From assembly GCA_020635115.1 (NCBI GenBank), contig JACKAK010000005.1, positions 1 to 64,000 on the forward strand: a DNA stretch of 64,000 nucleotides, given 5' to 3'. This document shows positions 9,238-17,235 of this stretch, in pieces. Made by a program: the position numbers and the translations under genes. This stretch comes from Halobacteriovoraceae bacterium. Its GTDB lineage: Bacteria > Bdellovibrionota > Bacteriovoracia > Bacteriovoracales > Bacteriovoracaceae. How positions within the stretch are numbered: the stretch's first letter is position 1; the number at the start of each line of letters is the position of its first letter. The notes under the pieces are model-generated. The model was not told the DNA's origin. It saw only the letters and a program-made list of their open reading frames with translations, and did not search any database.

Positions 9238-10439
9238 AAAATATTCCTTTTTCTAAGAATATTATATGTCCTAACACCTTTAACATAAGGAATCTTAACT
9301 ACCGTGCCAGGCCGTGAAGATTCAATTTCTTGTCCATCTACATCTATTAAATCCTCTAAAATAAATGCATACACATCACCAGAAAAAGGCAACAATTCTA
9401 GAAGATCTCCTTTTCTAAACTTTGATCTTACTTCGATTAACAAATGTTCATTCTCAATGACTTCTAAGACCATTCCTGCCACAACATAGAGATTCTCATC
9501 GTGTTCTCTTTGATTGTAGACTGAAGATGAGGTGGCCTTATCTAGTAGAGAGGCCTGTGTATAATCTCTATGAGTAATTTTTCGAAGTTCTTTTTCCCAT
9601 TCTATAAAATTAGCATCTGTAAAGTTTTGATATTTTTTAAAATGTTCAATGGCCTCAGAGTATATTTTGGAAATAGTTCCTGCATAATGATGTCCCTTCA
9701 TACGGCCCTCAACCTTAATCGAATCAATTTCTTGATCGATAAATTCAGGAAGAACACGAATACCTTCCAAATCTTTCGAGGACATGAAGTATGCCGTTTT
9801 CTGTTGTTGATTGATATTTAAACTGTATTCAAAACGACAACTATGTGCACATCCTCCTCTGTTGCTATCTCTTCCTTGTGTGTAATTGGAAATTGTACAA
9901 TTTCCGGAATAGGCCATACACATCGAACCATGTATAAACATTTCAACTTCGATTCCTGCAAGTCTTTTAATTTTTCCACCTTCTTTAACTGAACATTCTC
10001 TTCCTAATACAATTCTTTGAACTCCAAGTTTTTTCCAAAACAAGGCGGCATCAACATTGAGACAGCTGGCCTGAGTGGATAGATGGATTGGAATTTTTGA
10101 GAGTCTCCCGACTTCTTTTACGACACCAATATCAGAAACAATGACTGCGTCAACTTCTAAACTCTCTAATAAAGTTAGAAAAGCTGGAAGTTCTAAAAAA
10201 TCTTTATCATGAAAAAACGAATTCAAAACCACATATACTTTTGCCCCATGTTTGTGAGCAAAAAGTACGCCTTCAGCAAGTTCTTGTGGAGTAAAATTGT
10301 CACTTGCTGCACGGAGACCAAATTTTTGCCCCCCCAAATAAACTGCGTTTGCACCGTAAGAAACAGCAACTTTTAGTTTTTCAAGATTTCCGGCCGGGGC
10401 AAGTAATTCTGGTGTTTTAATCATTTTTTTTGCTTCCAT
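9234..10439 (-). CDS. U32 family protein, TrhP/YegQ-like
   Basis: Starts TPELLAPAGNLEKL, typical of the family, and contains the U32 signature (EMFIHGSMCMAYSGNC). The four cysteines follow the pattern C-x6-C-x15-C-x3-C expected for the Fe-S cluster. A C-terminal beta domain is present. With 401 residues it is closer to TrhP/YegQ (tRNA wobble-uridine hydroxylation) than to the longer RlhA; this assignment is from family knowledge, not proof. I chose the ATG at 10439 because AGAGGG lies 5-6 bases upstream; a longer start at 10478 has no visible ribosome-binding site. It is the first gene of a two-gene operon with the cysteine-less paralogue. Confidence 0.85.
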   Translation of the reverse strand: MEAKKMIKTPELLAPAGNLEKLKVAVSYGANAVYLGGQKFGLRAASDNFTPQELAEGVLFAHKHGAKVYVVLNSFFHDKDFLELPAFLTLLESLEVDAVIVSDIGVVKEVGRLSKIPIHLSTQASCLNVDAALFWKKLGVQRIVLGRECSVKEGGKIKRLAGIEVEMFIHGSMCMAYSGNCTISNYTQGRDSNRGGCAHSCRFEYSLNINQQQKTAYFMSSKDLEGIRVLPEFIDQEIDSIKVEGRMKGHHYAGTISKIYSEAIEHFKKYQNFTDANFIEWEKELRKITHRDYTQASLLDKATSSSVYNQREHDENLYVVAGMVLEVIENEHLLIEVRSKFRKGDLLELLPFSGDVYAFILEDLIDVDGQEIESSRPGTVVKIPYVKGVRTYNILRKRNIL

Positions 10440-10527
10440 TGTTTCCCTCTGGCATATATCAGAAAAAAAAGACATCATAAAGGGTGTAGGTAATGTCCAT
10501 AGTGTAATATGATAAGGTTATGAAATT

Positions 10528-11637
10528 ATGATTATTAAGAAGCTTAAATTTGTCTTTTTTATACTAATTTTATTTGTTGCATATTTCTATTTACAATACA
10601 CATCCAATATTACTCGAATTGCCCCCTACCCCTATATTGTTAAAGTAGATCTCAAAGATGCGCAAGAGGCCTCAAAAGTTAATGTTTTGCTCATGGGGGA
10701 TTTAAGTATAAAAGCACTTAAACCGGCCATCGAACAGGCCTTAGATGAGATTCAAAAAAACTATAATATTAGAGTCACTTTATTTGATTGGTCTAACAAA
10801 ATTGATACACTCTCACGTGTGAGGACAAAAATAGAGTCACTCAAAAAAATACCTAAAGTAATTATCTATCATGGAACTACAAATGAGATGAAGGAACAAA
10901 AATTTCTTCTAAAGAATATAAATCAGCTCAAAAATGATATCAAATCATTTGAGAACCCTAAAATATTAACAGCACTAATGCTTTTTCCTGCATTATCACG
11001 TTTTATTTATTCAAATCCTTCTGTCGTATTAACCGAAAACGTTGTTATAGATAATTATGCTTTTGAGGATAAGGACTTATTTTTAAGAAATGAATATCTT
11101 TATAAATTATATGAAATGGAATTAACCGAGCTCAGTAACAAAGTAAAAAATGACAATTCAGTTTTTTTAAATATTACTACCCCTGTAGATTTAGAAAAAA
11201 AGGTCCTTGCTTGTCAAACTTCTACTTCACAAACTCTTGAAGATCTACTTTTAAAAATTAAAAATTTGCTTAAGGAAGGAAAATATAAAGACTCTCTTCT
11301 GAAGCTTATGAATATTGAAGAAAAAGTAAAAACAAATGCAGAGATCTACTATCTAATGGGGAAAATACAACTAAAAATGGGCAATTTTGTTCAAGCACAA
11401 TACTCTCTTCTAAAGGCCCATTCGTTAAATTGTGAATTTATTACAAATAACCCTGTTTTTGCAGGAATTTCGAAAAAAGTTGCTAAGTCTTTAGGTACTC
11501 CAATAATAGATATGTTCTCAAATGTTAATAAAGTCATTGGTAAAGATGCTATTTTTCTAAATGGTCAGGCCCAAGAAATTTATTATATGAACTTGGTTAA
11601 TGAGATTAAGGCCATTTTAAAACAGGCCCTCATCTAA
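10528..11637 (+). CDS. membrane-anchored SGNH-like protein with TPR region
   Basis: 369 residues. One N-terminal hydrophobic segment (residues ~7-24) probably anchors it facing the periplasm. Residues ~50-120 (LLMGDLSIKAL, then DWSNKI and VIIYHGTTNE) resemble the first blocks of SGNH/GDSL hydrolases, but the GDS motif is altered to GDLS. The C-terminal FLNGQAQEIYYMNLVNEI resembles the block V region without the usual Asp-x-x-His pair. Residues ~240-310 form a TPR-like helical hairpin set (GKYKDSLLKLMNIEE, YYLMGKIQLKMGNFVQAQYSLLKAHSL). It is therefore either a degenerate hydrolase or a scaffold. It is divergent from the U32 operon and overlaps the next gene tail-to-tail by 4 bases. Confidence 0.6.
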   Translation: MIIKKLKFVFFILILFVAYFYLQYTSNITRIAPYPYIVKVDLKDAQEASKVNVLLMGDLSIKALKPAIEQALDEIQKNYNIRVTLFDWSNKIDTLSRVRTKIESLKKIPKVIIYHGTTNEMKEQKFLLKNINQLKNDIKSFENPKILTALMLFPALSRFIYSNPSVVLTENVVIDNYAFEDKDLFLRNEYLYKLYEMELTELSNKVKNDNSVFLNITTPVDLEKKVLACQTSTSQTLEDLLLKIKNLLKEGKYKDSLLKLMNIEEKVKTNAEIYYLMGKIQLKMGNFVQAQYSLLKAHSLNCEFITNNPVFAGISKKVAKSLGTPIIDMFSNVNKVIGKDAIFLNGQAQEIYYMNLVNEIKAILKQALI

Positions 11638-12566
11638 ATTCCAAGATTGTCCATTATTGGTGTAATTTTATCTTCCTGGTTCAGATCAACCATTCTTTGT
11701 CCGAGCCACCTATATCGATTAAAAAGTGCTTTATGTGGGTTTTCAACCAACATTTTTTTTAATTTTTTTTCTTTGATGGACTTAAACTCGTAACGTAATA
11801 AATCTATAGAATTAAATAGTAACCCCGTTAAAATATCAACGAGTGCTTCGTCTTTGGTACTTAAAATAATATCTTTAATAGTTGAAGGGATTTCAATAAA
11901 TTCTTCAAGAGGTGTAAAATTGTTTACTCGGGCAGAATTTTGAATCTCTGCAAATATTTCAGCAGATTGTCTAAGTTGAACTTGCATACGTGAATTTTCA
12001 AATTCTTCTAAAGCTTCTTCAATTTTATTAAGTTTTTTAAGAGATGCAGTACACATTTTTTCAACTGCTAAATAGTCTACAATTTCATAATCAATCTCGC
12101 GTCTTTTTTCAGCACTGAGAGGATTATCTTCTTTGTCCGGAGTGATTAGACGTTCAACTCTTAAGTTATCAAATTTACCTTCATCAATTTTTGGAATTGT
12201 TTTCAGTGCTAGTTTTGCTTTATGGGCTATTGTTTTAGTGTTGCTTTCTTTTCCCGTAATAACATCAAATGCGCCCAGGCCATATAATTGTTTTATTTGT
12301 TTTTCATTTAGATCCATTAATGGAACAAGGACGACTTTACTTTTTGTATCTGAGATTAATTTTTTATAATAATTTAAAAACTGAATAGCAAGTTTCGTTT
12401 CGTTGGCCAAAATGGCACATGGAAAGTGTTCTGGTTTGAGATTTGCTTTTATTTCAGATTCTTTAAGACCTATTGTGCTGCACTCCTCATCACTTTCAAA
12501 ATGATCCTTCACTTCTAATAATGGCCCTTCGACATTTCCCAGAAAAATCATGAGATTCTTTTCCAT
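11634..12566 (-). CDS. receiver-like protein of unknown function
   Basis: 310 residues. The first ~125 residues resemble a response-regulator receiver fold (MIFLGNVEGPLLEVKDHF; ILANETKLAIQFL; KVVLVPLMDL; LYGLGAFDVITGK), but the acidic pocket is not canonical, suggesting a pseudo-receiver. The remainder is helical and charged, with no family I recognise. I set the start at the ATG at 12566, which has GAGGAAG six bases upstream; a TTG five codons earlier overlaps that ribosome-binding site. The stop interlocks with that of the convergent gene (CTAA). A strong hairpin sits just upstream of the ribosome-binding site. Confidence 0.6.
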   Translation of the reverse strand: MEKNLMIFLGNVEGPLLEVKDHFESDEECSTIGLKESEIKANLKPEHFPCAILANETKLAIQFLNYYKKLISDTKSKVVLVPLMDLNEKQIKQLYGLGAFDVITGKESNTKTIAHKAKLALKTIPKIDEGKFDNLRVERLITPDKEDNPLSAEKRREIDYEIVDYLAVEKMCTASLKKLNKIEEALEEFENSRMQVQLRQSAEIFAEIQNSARVNNFTPLEEFIEIPSTIKDIILSTKDEALVDILTGLLFNSIDLLRYEFKSIKEKKLKKMLVENPHKALFNRYRWLGQRMVDLNQEDKITPIMDNLGI

Positions 12567-12587
12567 AAAAATCTTCCTCAAAGAGTT

Positions 12588-12617
12588 AAAGGGATAAAAA
12601 TAACATTTTATCCCTTT
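12588..12617 (-). terminator. hairpin downstream of mdh
   Basis: A perfect 12-bp stem (AAAGGGATAAAA with TTTTATCCCTTT) and a 6-nt loop lie 14 bases after the malate dehydrogenase stop. The U-rich arm makes it a plausible intrinsic terminator on the minus strand; a T run on the plus side means it could also stop plus-strand transcripts. It ends only about 10 bases before the ribosome-binding site of the next minus-strand gene. Confidence 0.7.
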
Positions 12618-12630
12618 TTATAGATTTAAA

Positions 12631-13620
12631 TCAAATCAATTCCATTTCTTTTACAGCATTTCTTTCATCACGTAACTCATCCAGTGTCTTATTAAACTTC
12701 TCTGTTCCAAAATCATTATGTGTTAAACCTTCTACAACTTCTAATTTTCCATTCACTGTTCGACATGGAAAAGAGAAAATGAGTCCTTCATCAACTCCAT
12801 ATTGTCCTTTAGAAGAGAGACACATAGAATATGTCTCACCTTTTGGAGTGTCGTGGGTCATTTGATATACACCTTGAACGACAGCATTTGCTGCTGAAGC
12901 AGCAGATGAAGCACCTCTGGCCTTGATAATAGCGGCCCCTCTTTTTTGTACAGTTGAGATAAATTCTTCTTTTAAATAAGATGTATCTGAAATGCTTTCT
13001 GTCACTGGGGCACCATTAATTTTTGCATTATAAAAATCAGGATATTGAGTGGCAGAATGATTTCCCCAAATTGTCATATTCGTCACAGCAGTTATATCAA
13101 CACCGGCCTTTTTAGCAAGTTGTGTTTTAGCACGTAGCTCATCAAGAGCAGTCATGGCAAAAAATCGATCGTTTGGAATATCTGGAGCATTATTCATGGC
13201 TATTAAGCAGTTTGTATTGCAAGGATTACCTACAACGAAAACTCTCACGTCACTTGCTGCGTTATCATTGATGGCCTTCCCTTGAGCGGTAAAAATACCA
13301 CCATTGATTTTGAGAAGGTCTGATCTTTCCATACCGTCCTTACGAGGTACTGATCCAACGAGGATGGCCCAATTAACATCTTTCATGGCCACATTGAGAT
13401 CATCAGTACAGACAATGTTTTTGAGTAGTGGAAAAGCACAGTCATCAAGTTCCATGGCCACACCCTGGAGTGCAGGAAGAGCTTGAGGGAGTTCGAGGAG
13501 TTGTAATTCAACTTCAGTTTCTGGCCCAAACATTTGTCCAGAGGCGATTCTAAATAGAAGGGCATACCCAATTTGACCTGCCGCTCCAGTGATTGCGACT
13601 TTTACTCTTTTTGTACTCAT
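12631..13620 (-). CDS. mdh: malate dehydrogenase
   Basis: NAD-dependent oxidation of malate to oxaloacetate in the TCA cycle, in the cytoplasm. 329 residues, the usual length for the cytosolic-like MDH group. The Rossmann motif GAAGQIG is at residues 12-18. Substrate-binding arginines are visible at Arg93 and Arg99 (VPRKDGMERSD) and Arg163 (ALDELRAK, with Asp160). The catalytic His188 is in IWGNHSATQYPD. The start has AAGGAG upstream. It appears to be a single-gene unit with its own hairpin terminator. Succinyl-CoA synthetase, another TCA enzyme, is encoded near the other end of the window, not in the same operon. Confidence 0.97.
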   Translation of the reverse strand: MSTKRVKVAITGAAGQIGYALLFRIASGQMFGPETEVELQLLELPQALPALQGVAMELDDCAFPLLKNIVCTDDLNVAMKDVNWAILVGSVPRKDGMERSDLLKINGGIFTAQGKAINDNAASDVRVFVVGNPCNTNCLIAMNNAPDIPNDRFFAMTALDELRAKTQLAKKAGVDITAVTNMTIWGNHSATQYPDFYNAKINGAPVTESISDTSYLKEEFISTVQKRGAAIIKARGASSAASAANAVVQGVYQMTHDTPKGETYSMCLSSKGQYGVDEGLIFSFPCRTVNGKLEVVEGLTHNDFGTEKFNKTLDELRDERNAVKEMELI

Positions 13621-13696
13621 AGATGACTCCTTAGTAATAAAATAGAGGTTTAAATTATCTTATAAAGACTAACATTTAGTATATATATAGTTACAG

Positions 13697-13726
13697 TTGA
13701 CTAATATACACCATAACGCATACTAT
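13697..13726 (+). promoter_or_regulatory. sigma70-type promoter for the 13761 gene
   Basis: TTGACT, an 18-base spacer, then TACTAT. The predicted transcription start is near 13733, about 28 bases before the ATG. The region also separates the divergent mdh gene. Confidence 0.5.
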
Positions 13727-13760
13727 GCCAGCAAAAGGTGTTAGAAATCTGAGCTATTAA

Positions 13761-14303
13761 ATGGAAAAAAAGAATAAAAACAACAAAGGGCGAAATAGTA
13801 ATAATCGCTCTCGCAATAATAAAAATAATCGAAATAAGAATGTAAAATCTTCTTCATCGGCCAATGGTCAAAATAGGAACAGAAAAAGAGTTCGCAGAAG
13901 AACAAGTGGTGGAAGTGATATTTTTAGAAAATATGACAACTTGTTGAGTCAACATCTTATTTCACGAAAAAAATATTTTGAATATTACTATAGGGCAAAT
14001 GACCAATTATTATCAAAATTAGAGGATAATTTTTATAAATCGCTCAAGCAGTTGAGAGATTTTGAGACAGGTCTATCTGAAGAGGACAGAATAAAACTAA
14101 AGTCGAAGTATGAAGGACGTCCTATTGATACAACTTATACTGCAAATAGAGAAATTACACCTGAAGGTGAGATCGTTAGTATTGCAGATGTATTTGAAGA
14201 TCCGCATCATTTGGAAACTCAGAGAAATCATGAATGGTCCAATGATACAGAAGAGTCTTCTGGAAGTTATGAAGAATACAAACGCTATAAAGGTATTGAG
14301 TAA
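13761..14303 (+). CDS. small protein with basic, Asn-rich N-terminus
   Basis: 180 residues, no family recognised. Residues 1-50 are almost entirely Lys, Arg, Asn, Ser and Gly, ending RNRKRVRRRTSGG, and are probably disordered and nucleic-acid or ribosome binding. Residues ~53-105 form a predicted helical segment (IFRKYDNLLSQHLISRKKYFEYYYRAND...FYKSLKQLRDFE, split here by a short loop). The C-terminal 60 residues are acidic. The basic-to-acidic polarity suggests an RNA-associated or chromatin-like protein, but that is inference. A good sigma70-type promoter precedes it. Confidence 0.7.
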   Translation: MEKKNKNNKGRNSNNRSRNNKNNRNKNVKSSSSANGQNRNRKRVRRRTSGGSDIFRKYDNLLSQHLISRKKYFEYYYRANDQLLSKLEDNFYKSLKQLRDFETGLSEEDRIKLKSKYEGRPIDTTYTANREITPEGEIVSIADVFEDPHHLETQRNHEWSNDTEESSGSYEEYKRYKGIE

Positions 14304-14415
14304 AATCTGTAAAACATTCAGCTTTTTAATTTTCATTAGATATTAAAAGTAGTTCCAAACAATTATTTTTGCCAAATTGTGAGGCAAGAATAGGAATGCA
14401 CCATAAGTCAATTTT

Positions 14416-15621
14416 CTAAAAAGCAAGTCCTACACCTGAAATCACTTCAGACATTTCAAAATTATAATCAATGTAAACATAACCACCTAAAAGCTGTAAA
14501 CCGACAAAAGGATCAGAATTTTTTATTCCACCGCTAAAATTTAAATAATAAGGTGTGAACAAGGTAAAAAAAGTTGAGTAATACAATTTATTAAGGTCCC
14601 AAATATCATAAAAAGAATATCGAATTTCACCTGATAAGGCCAAAAAATCAAATGGGGAAATTCTCTTTGTTGATCCAATTGCAAATGAATAATAATTGCC
14701 TTGGGCCAAAGTCTTTTGATTGAAAATATACCCATTACTGGATTTATAAACGACCTCTTTTATCTGACTCCACTCTGAACTAATTCCAATTTGGAAATCA
14801 CTATTTTCACTTTCATAGAATTGATATTTATGAGAGATGGAAAAGATATTTTCAGATTCTGAATTGATTGAATATAACGGAAAAAAGTGTCCATATTCAC
14901 TTCCCATTAGATAACCTAGACCGATAGTAGATTGGTATGAATTACTACTAATTGTGATTAGTGGTTTACTTGTTCTATTAAACGCTCCACCAGGTAGTAG
15001 AGGTAAAGAAAACATCTTAGGGTTGAATATATGAGAGTCGATGTTTATATCACTGGCCTTCAGCATTCCTGTGGAAAGAGCACGTCTTGTTCTTTCAAAT
15101 TGTGGATCATATTTGAAATTCTTCATCCTTTCGTCTAATTTTTGTCCATATCGGATGTTAAAGGACTCACTACTTTTTAAGAAATTATTAATTTCAAACT
15201 TGGCCTTATCCATTTTTTTTTGTTGTTCATAAGTCTTAGCAAGTAATAGGTGGTAGACTGATTGATATCCTATATCAGGGCAATTTTTTTTAATTACTTC
15301 AAGCCTCTTTTGGGCTTCAAAGGTCTTCCCTTTTTTTAAAAGTTCATTAACTTTTGTCAAATCTTGAGATACTTTAAAAGCAGAAAAGTAATTGCAGTAG
15401 TTTAATTCATTTTTGGCAAATAATTGTTTATCACTAGTTTTGTTTTTTAGGATTTTCTCTAGAGTAGCACCATTTTGTACTAGTTTCTTGTCATCAGTTC
15501 TCAATACACGGCCTTTATAAAGATATATTCCGCTTGGAGATTGTTCTATTTGATTTCGGTTAATTGTGTTCATTGTGCATGAGCATAAAATAAGTACGAA
15601 GTATAAAAGACAACTTTTCAT
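14416..15621 (-). CDS. outer-membrane lipoprotein with TPR-like and beta-barrel-like parts
   Basis: 401 residues. The signal peptide ends LCSC (Cys15), a good lipobox. Residues ~85-155 look like TPR helices (VNELLKKGKTFEAQKRLEVI; YHLLLAKTYEQQKKMDKAKFEI). From ~210 onward there are alternating amphipathic beta strands rich in Tyr, Phe, Ser and Gly, and the protein ends in VGLAF with a terminal Phe, the usual signal for BAM-assembled barrels. A protein with both lipid anchor and barrel is unusual; the function is unknown. The start codon lies only 17 bases beyond the stem of a terminator that follows the upstream XRE gene. Confidence 0.7.
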   Translation of the reverse strand: MKSCLLYFVLILCSCTMNTINRNQIEQSPSGIYLYKGRVLRTDDKKLVQNGATLEKILKNKTSDKQLFAKNELNYCNYFSAFKVSQDLTKVNELLKKGKTFEAQKRLEVIKKNCPDIGYQSVYHLLLAKTYEQQKKMDKAKFEINNFLKSSESFNIRYGQKLDERMKNFKYDPQFERTRRALSTGMLKASDINIDSHIFNPKMFSLPLLPGGAFNRTSKPLITISSNSYQSTIGLGYLMGSEYGHFFPLYSINSESENIFSISHKYQFYESENSDFQIGISSEWSQIKEVVYKSSNGYIFNQKTLAQGNYYSFAIGSTKRISPFDFLALSGEIRYSFYDIWDLNKLYYSTFFTLFTPYYLNFSGGIKNSDPFVGLQLLGGYVYIDYNFEMSEVISGVGLAF

Positions 15622-15638
15622 ATAAAACTCGCTAAAAA

Positions 15639-15663
15639 AAACCGGCCTTCTTGGGGCCGGTTT
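15639..15663 (-). terminator. intrinsic terminator after the XRE gene
   Basis: A 9-bp stem (AAACCGGCC with GGCCGGTTT) and a 7-nt loop, followed on the minus strand by a run of T. It lies about 50 bases after the XRE regulator stop and immediately before the next minus-strand start at 15621. Confidence 0.88.
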
Positions 15664-15713
15664 ATTTTACAAGATAATCTTAAAAAGAAAAATTTTGTTT
15701 TTTAAAATTTGAA

Positions 15714-16049
15714 TTAAGCAAGAATGCTTGCAGAAATATCTTCCATAGTTGGAGTCGTAATTTCTGGATTAACAATTGTAGAAGTTCCTGATTTGTTCAA
15801 ATAGTTTTCAATTGTTTCTTGGTGATCCTTAAGAATTGCATCTCTAAGTTCGTCGTGTGAAATGCTTAATACCTCAGAAACTTTTGTTAACATTTTTAAA
15901 GGAATACTACAAAGAGCTCTTTCAACGTTAGAAATAAACTGACCATTTTTGTATCCTAAAAGATTTGAAAGCTCAGATTGTGAATAACCTTTTGGGTGGT
16001 TTATTCTTTTTGTTCTAATTAGTTTTGCAATGTTTTCAAATGAACGCAT
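15714..16049 (-). CDS. XRE-family helix-turn-helix regulator
   Basis: 111 residues. The Cro/C1-type HTH spans residues ~5-65 (KGYSQSELSNLLGYKNGQFISNVERALCSIPLKML), with the expected SQSELS and QFISNVERG-like recognition region. The C-terminal 40 residues are a short Ser/Thr-rich tail without a recognisable sensor domain. It is followed by a strong terminator, so it is probably monocistronic. Two copies of CTACGCATC exactly 40 bp apart precede it and could be its own operators. The target genes are unknown. Confidence 0.88.
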   Translation of the reverse strand: MRSFENIAKLIRTKRINHPKGYSQSELSNLLGYKNGQFISNVERALCSIPLKMLTKVSEVLSISHDELRDAILKDHQETIENYLNKSGTSTIVNPEITTPTMEDISASILA

Positions 16050-16381
16050 AATTTTCTCCTATCCGTATGTTTGTTCTGTATATAACTAAATGCTACGCAT
16101 CTAAATTTTTTATGTTGCTCAATATAATCACACTACGCATCAAGCTCAACACTTACTTTAACACGGGGTAATTATTACAGACTCTCTAAATGACCGAAAT
16201 CATATACCTTTAACGCTCAAACTCTAAAGTAAAGTCTGTTAGTCACTTATCCGTGCGTTTTAATCAATTTTTTTTAGTGTGAAAAGTAATTTTTTGTAAG
16301 AAATAAATATTTTGAAAAAAATACTGGCCAAGTGTATAAAATCGGATTTGTTTAAATTATTGAAATTACTAAGGAGAGGAC
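16050..16381. other. 332-bp divergent intergenic region
   Basis: It separates the XRE regulator from exonuclease III and must hold both promoters. It contains the CTACGCATC pair (16093-16101, 16133-16141) and an AAGGAGAGG ribosome-binding site just before 16382. I see no small reading frame or RNA gene that I can support here. Confidence 0.7.
16093..16141. promoter_or_regulatory. two CTACGCATC direct repeats, candidate operators
   Basis: Identical 9-mers at 16093-16101 and 16133-16141, spaced 40 bp (about four helical turns), lie 44-92 bases upstream of the XRE start. Such phasing suits binding of two regulator dimers on one DNA face. Regulation by this XRE protein is inferred from position only. 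Confidence 0.45.
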
Positions 16382-17152
16382 ATGCTTATTGTAAGCTGGA
16401 ATATAAATGGCATAAGAGCAGTTTACAAAAAAGGTTTTTTGGTCTGGTTAAATGAAGTTTCTCCAGACATCGTTTGTCTGCAAGAAGTAAAAGCGACTCT
16501 AGAGCAGATTCCCAAAGAGATTTCAGAGCATCCAGAGTATAGTTTATATCTAAGCTGTGCACAAAAAAAAGGATACTCAGGAGTTGCAATCTTAATAAAA
16601 AAAGATATCCCGATTATTGGAGTAACAGAAGGTCTTGGCGAAGAAATCTTTGATAACGAAGGAAGAACTCTAATTATAGAACATTACGATTTTATTCTTT
16701 TCAATGGATATTATCCAAATGGTCAACGAGATCACGGAAGAGTCCCCTACAAACTTTCCTACTCTCAAAAAGTTTTAGATACAGCACTTGAGTTATTTAA
16801 ATCAAAAAATAAAGAAATCATTCTTACAGGTGATTTTAATACTGCACATAAAGAAATTGATTTGGCCAATCCAAAAGGAAACACTAAAACAACTGGATTT
16901 TTACCAGATGAGCGAAAATGGGTGGATCATTTGATTGATAGTGGTTTTCAAGATCTATTTAGAGATTTACATCAAAACGAAACTGGACATTATACATGGT
17001 GGACACATCGAAATAATTGTCGACAGAGAAATATAGGATGGAGAATAGATTATTTTTTTACCACTAAAAAAATTGCTCAAAAGGTAAAATCGTGTGAAAT
17101 ACTAAAGAATGTCATGGGCTCTGATCATGCACCTGTTTGCTTATCTATATGA
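16382..17152 (+). CDS. xth: exodeoxyribonuclease III (AP endonuclease)
   Basis: Base-excision repair enzyme cutting at abasic sites and degrading 3' ends. 256 residues, the usual length. The motifs are complete: WNINGIRA near the N-terminus, catalytic Glu35 in CLQEVKA, LTGDFNTAHKEID, GWRIDYFF and the C-terminal GSDHAPV catalytic His. A strong ribosome-binding site (AAGGAGAGG) precedes the ATG. Its relation to the downstream regulator gene (84 bases away) is unclear. Confidence 0.96.
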   Translation: MLIVSWNINGIRAVYKKGFLVWLNEVSPDIVCLQEVKATLEQIPKEISEHPEYSLYLSCAQKKGYSGVAILIKKDIPIIGVTEGLGEEIFDNEGRTLIIEHYDFILFNGYYPNGQRDHGRVPYKLSYSQKVLDTALELFKSKNKEIILTGDFNTAHKEIDLANPKGNTKTTGFLPDERKWVDHLIDSGFQDLFRDLHQNETGHYTWWTHRNNCRQRNIGWRIDYFFTTKKIAQKVKSCEILKNVMGSDHAPVCLSI

Positions 17153-17235
17153 AATAGTTGACATTTTTTTTTATTTTCACAACTTTTTCCAACAGAATAA
17201 CTCAACTACGAACTGAATTAGACCGATAGGCCATC

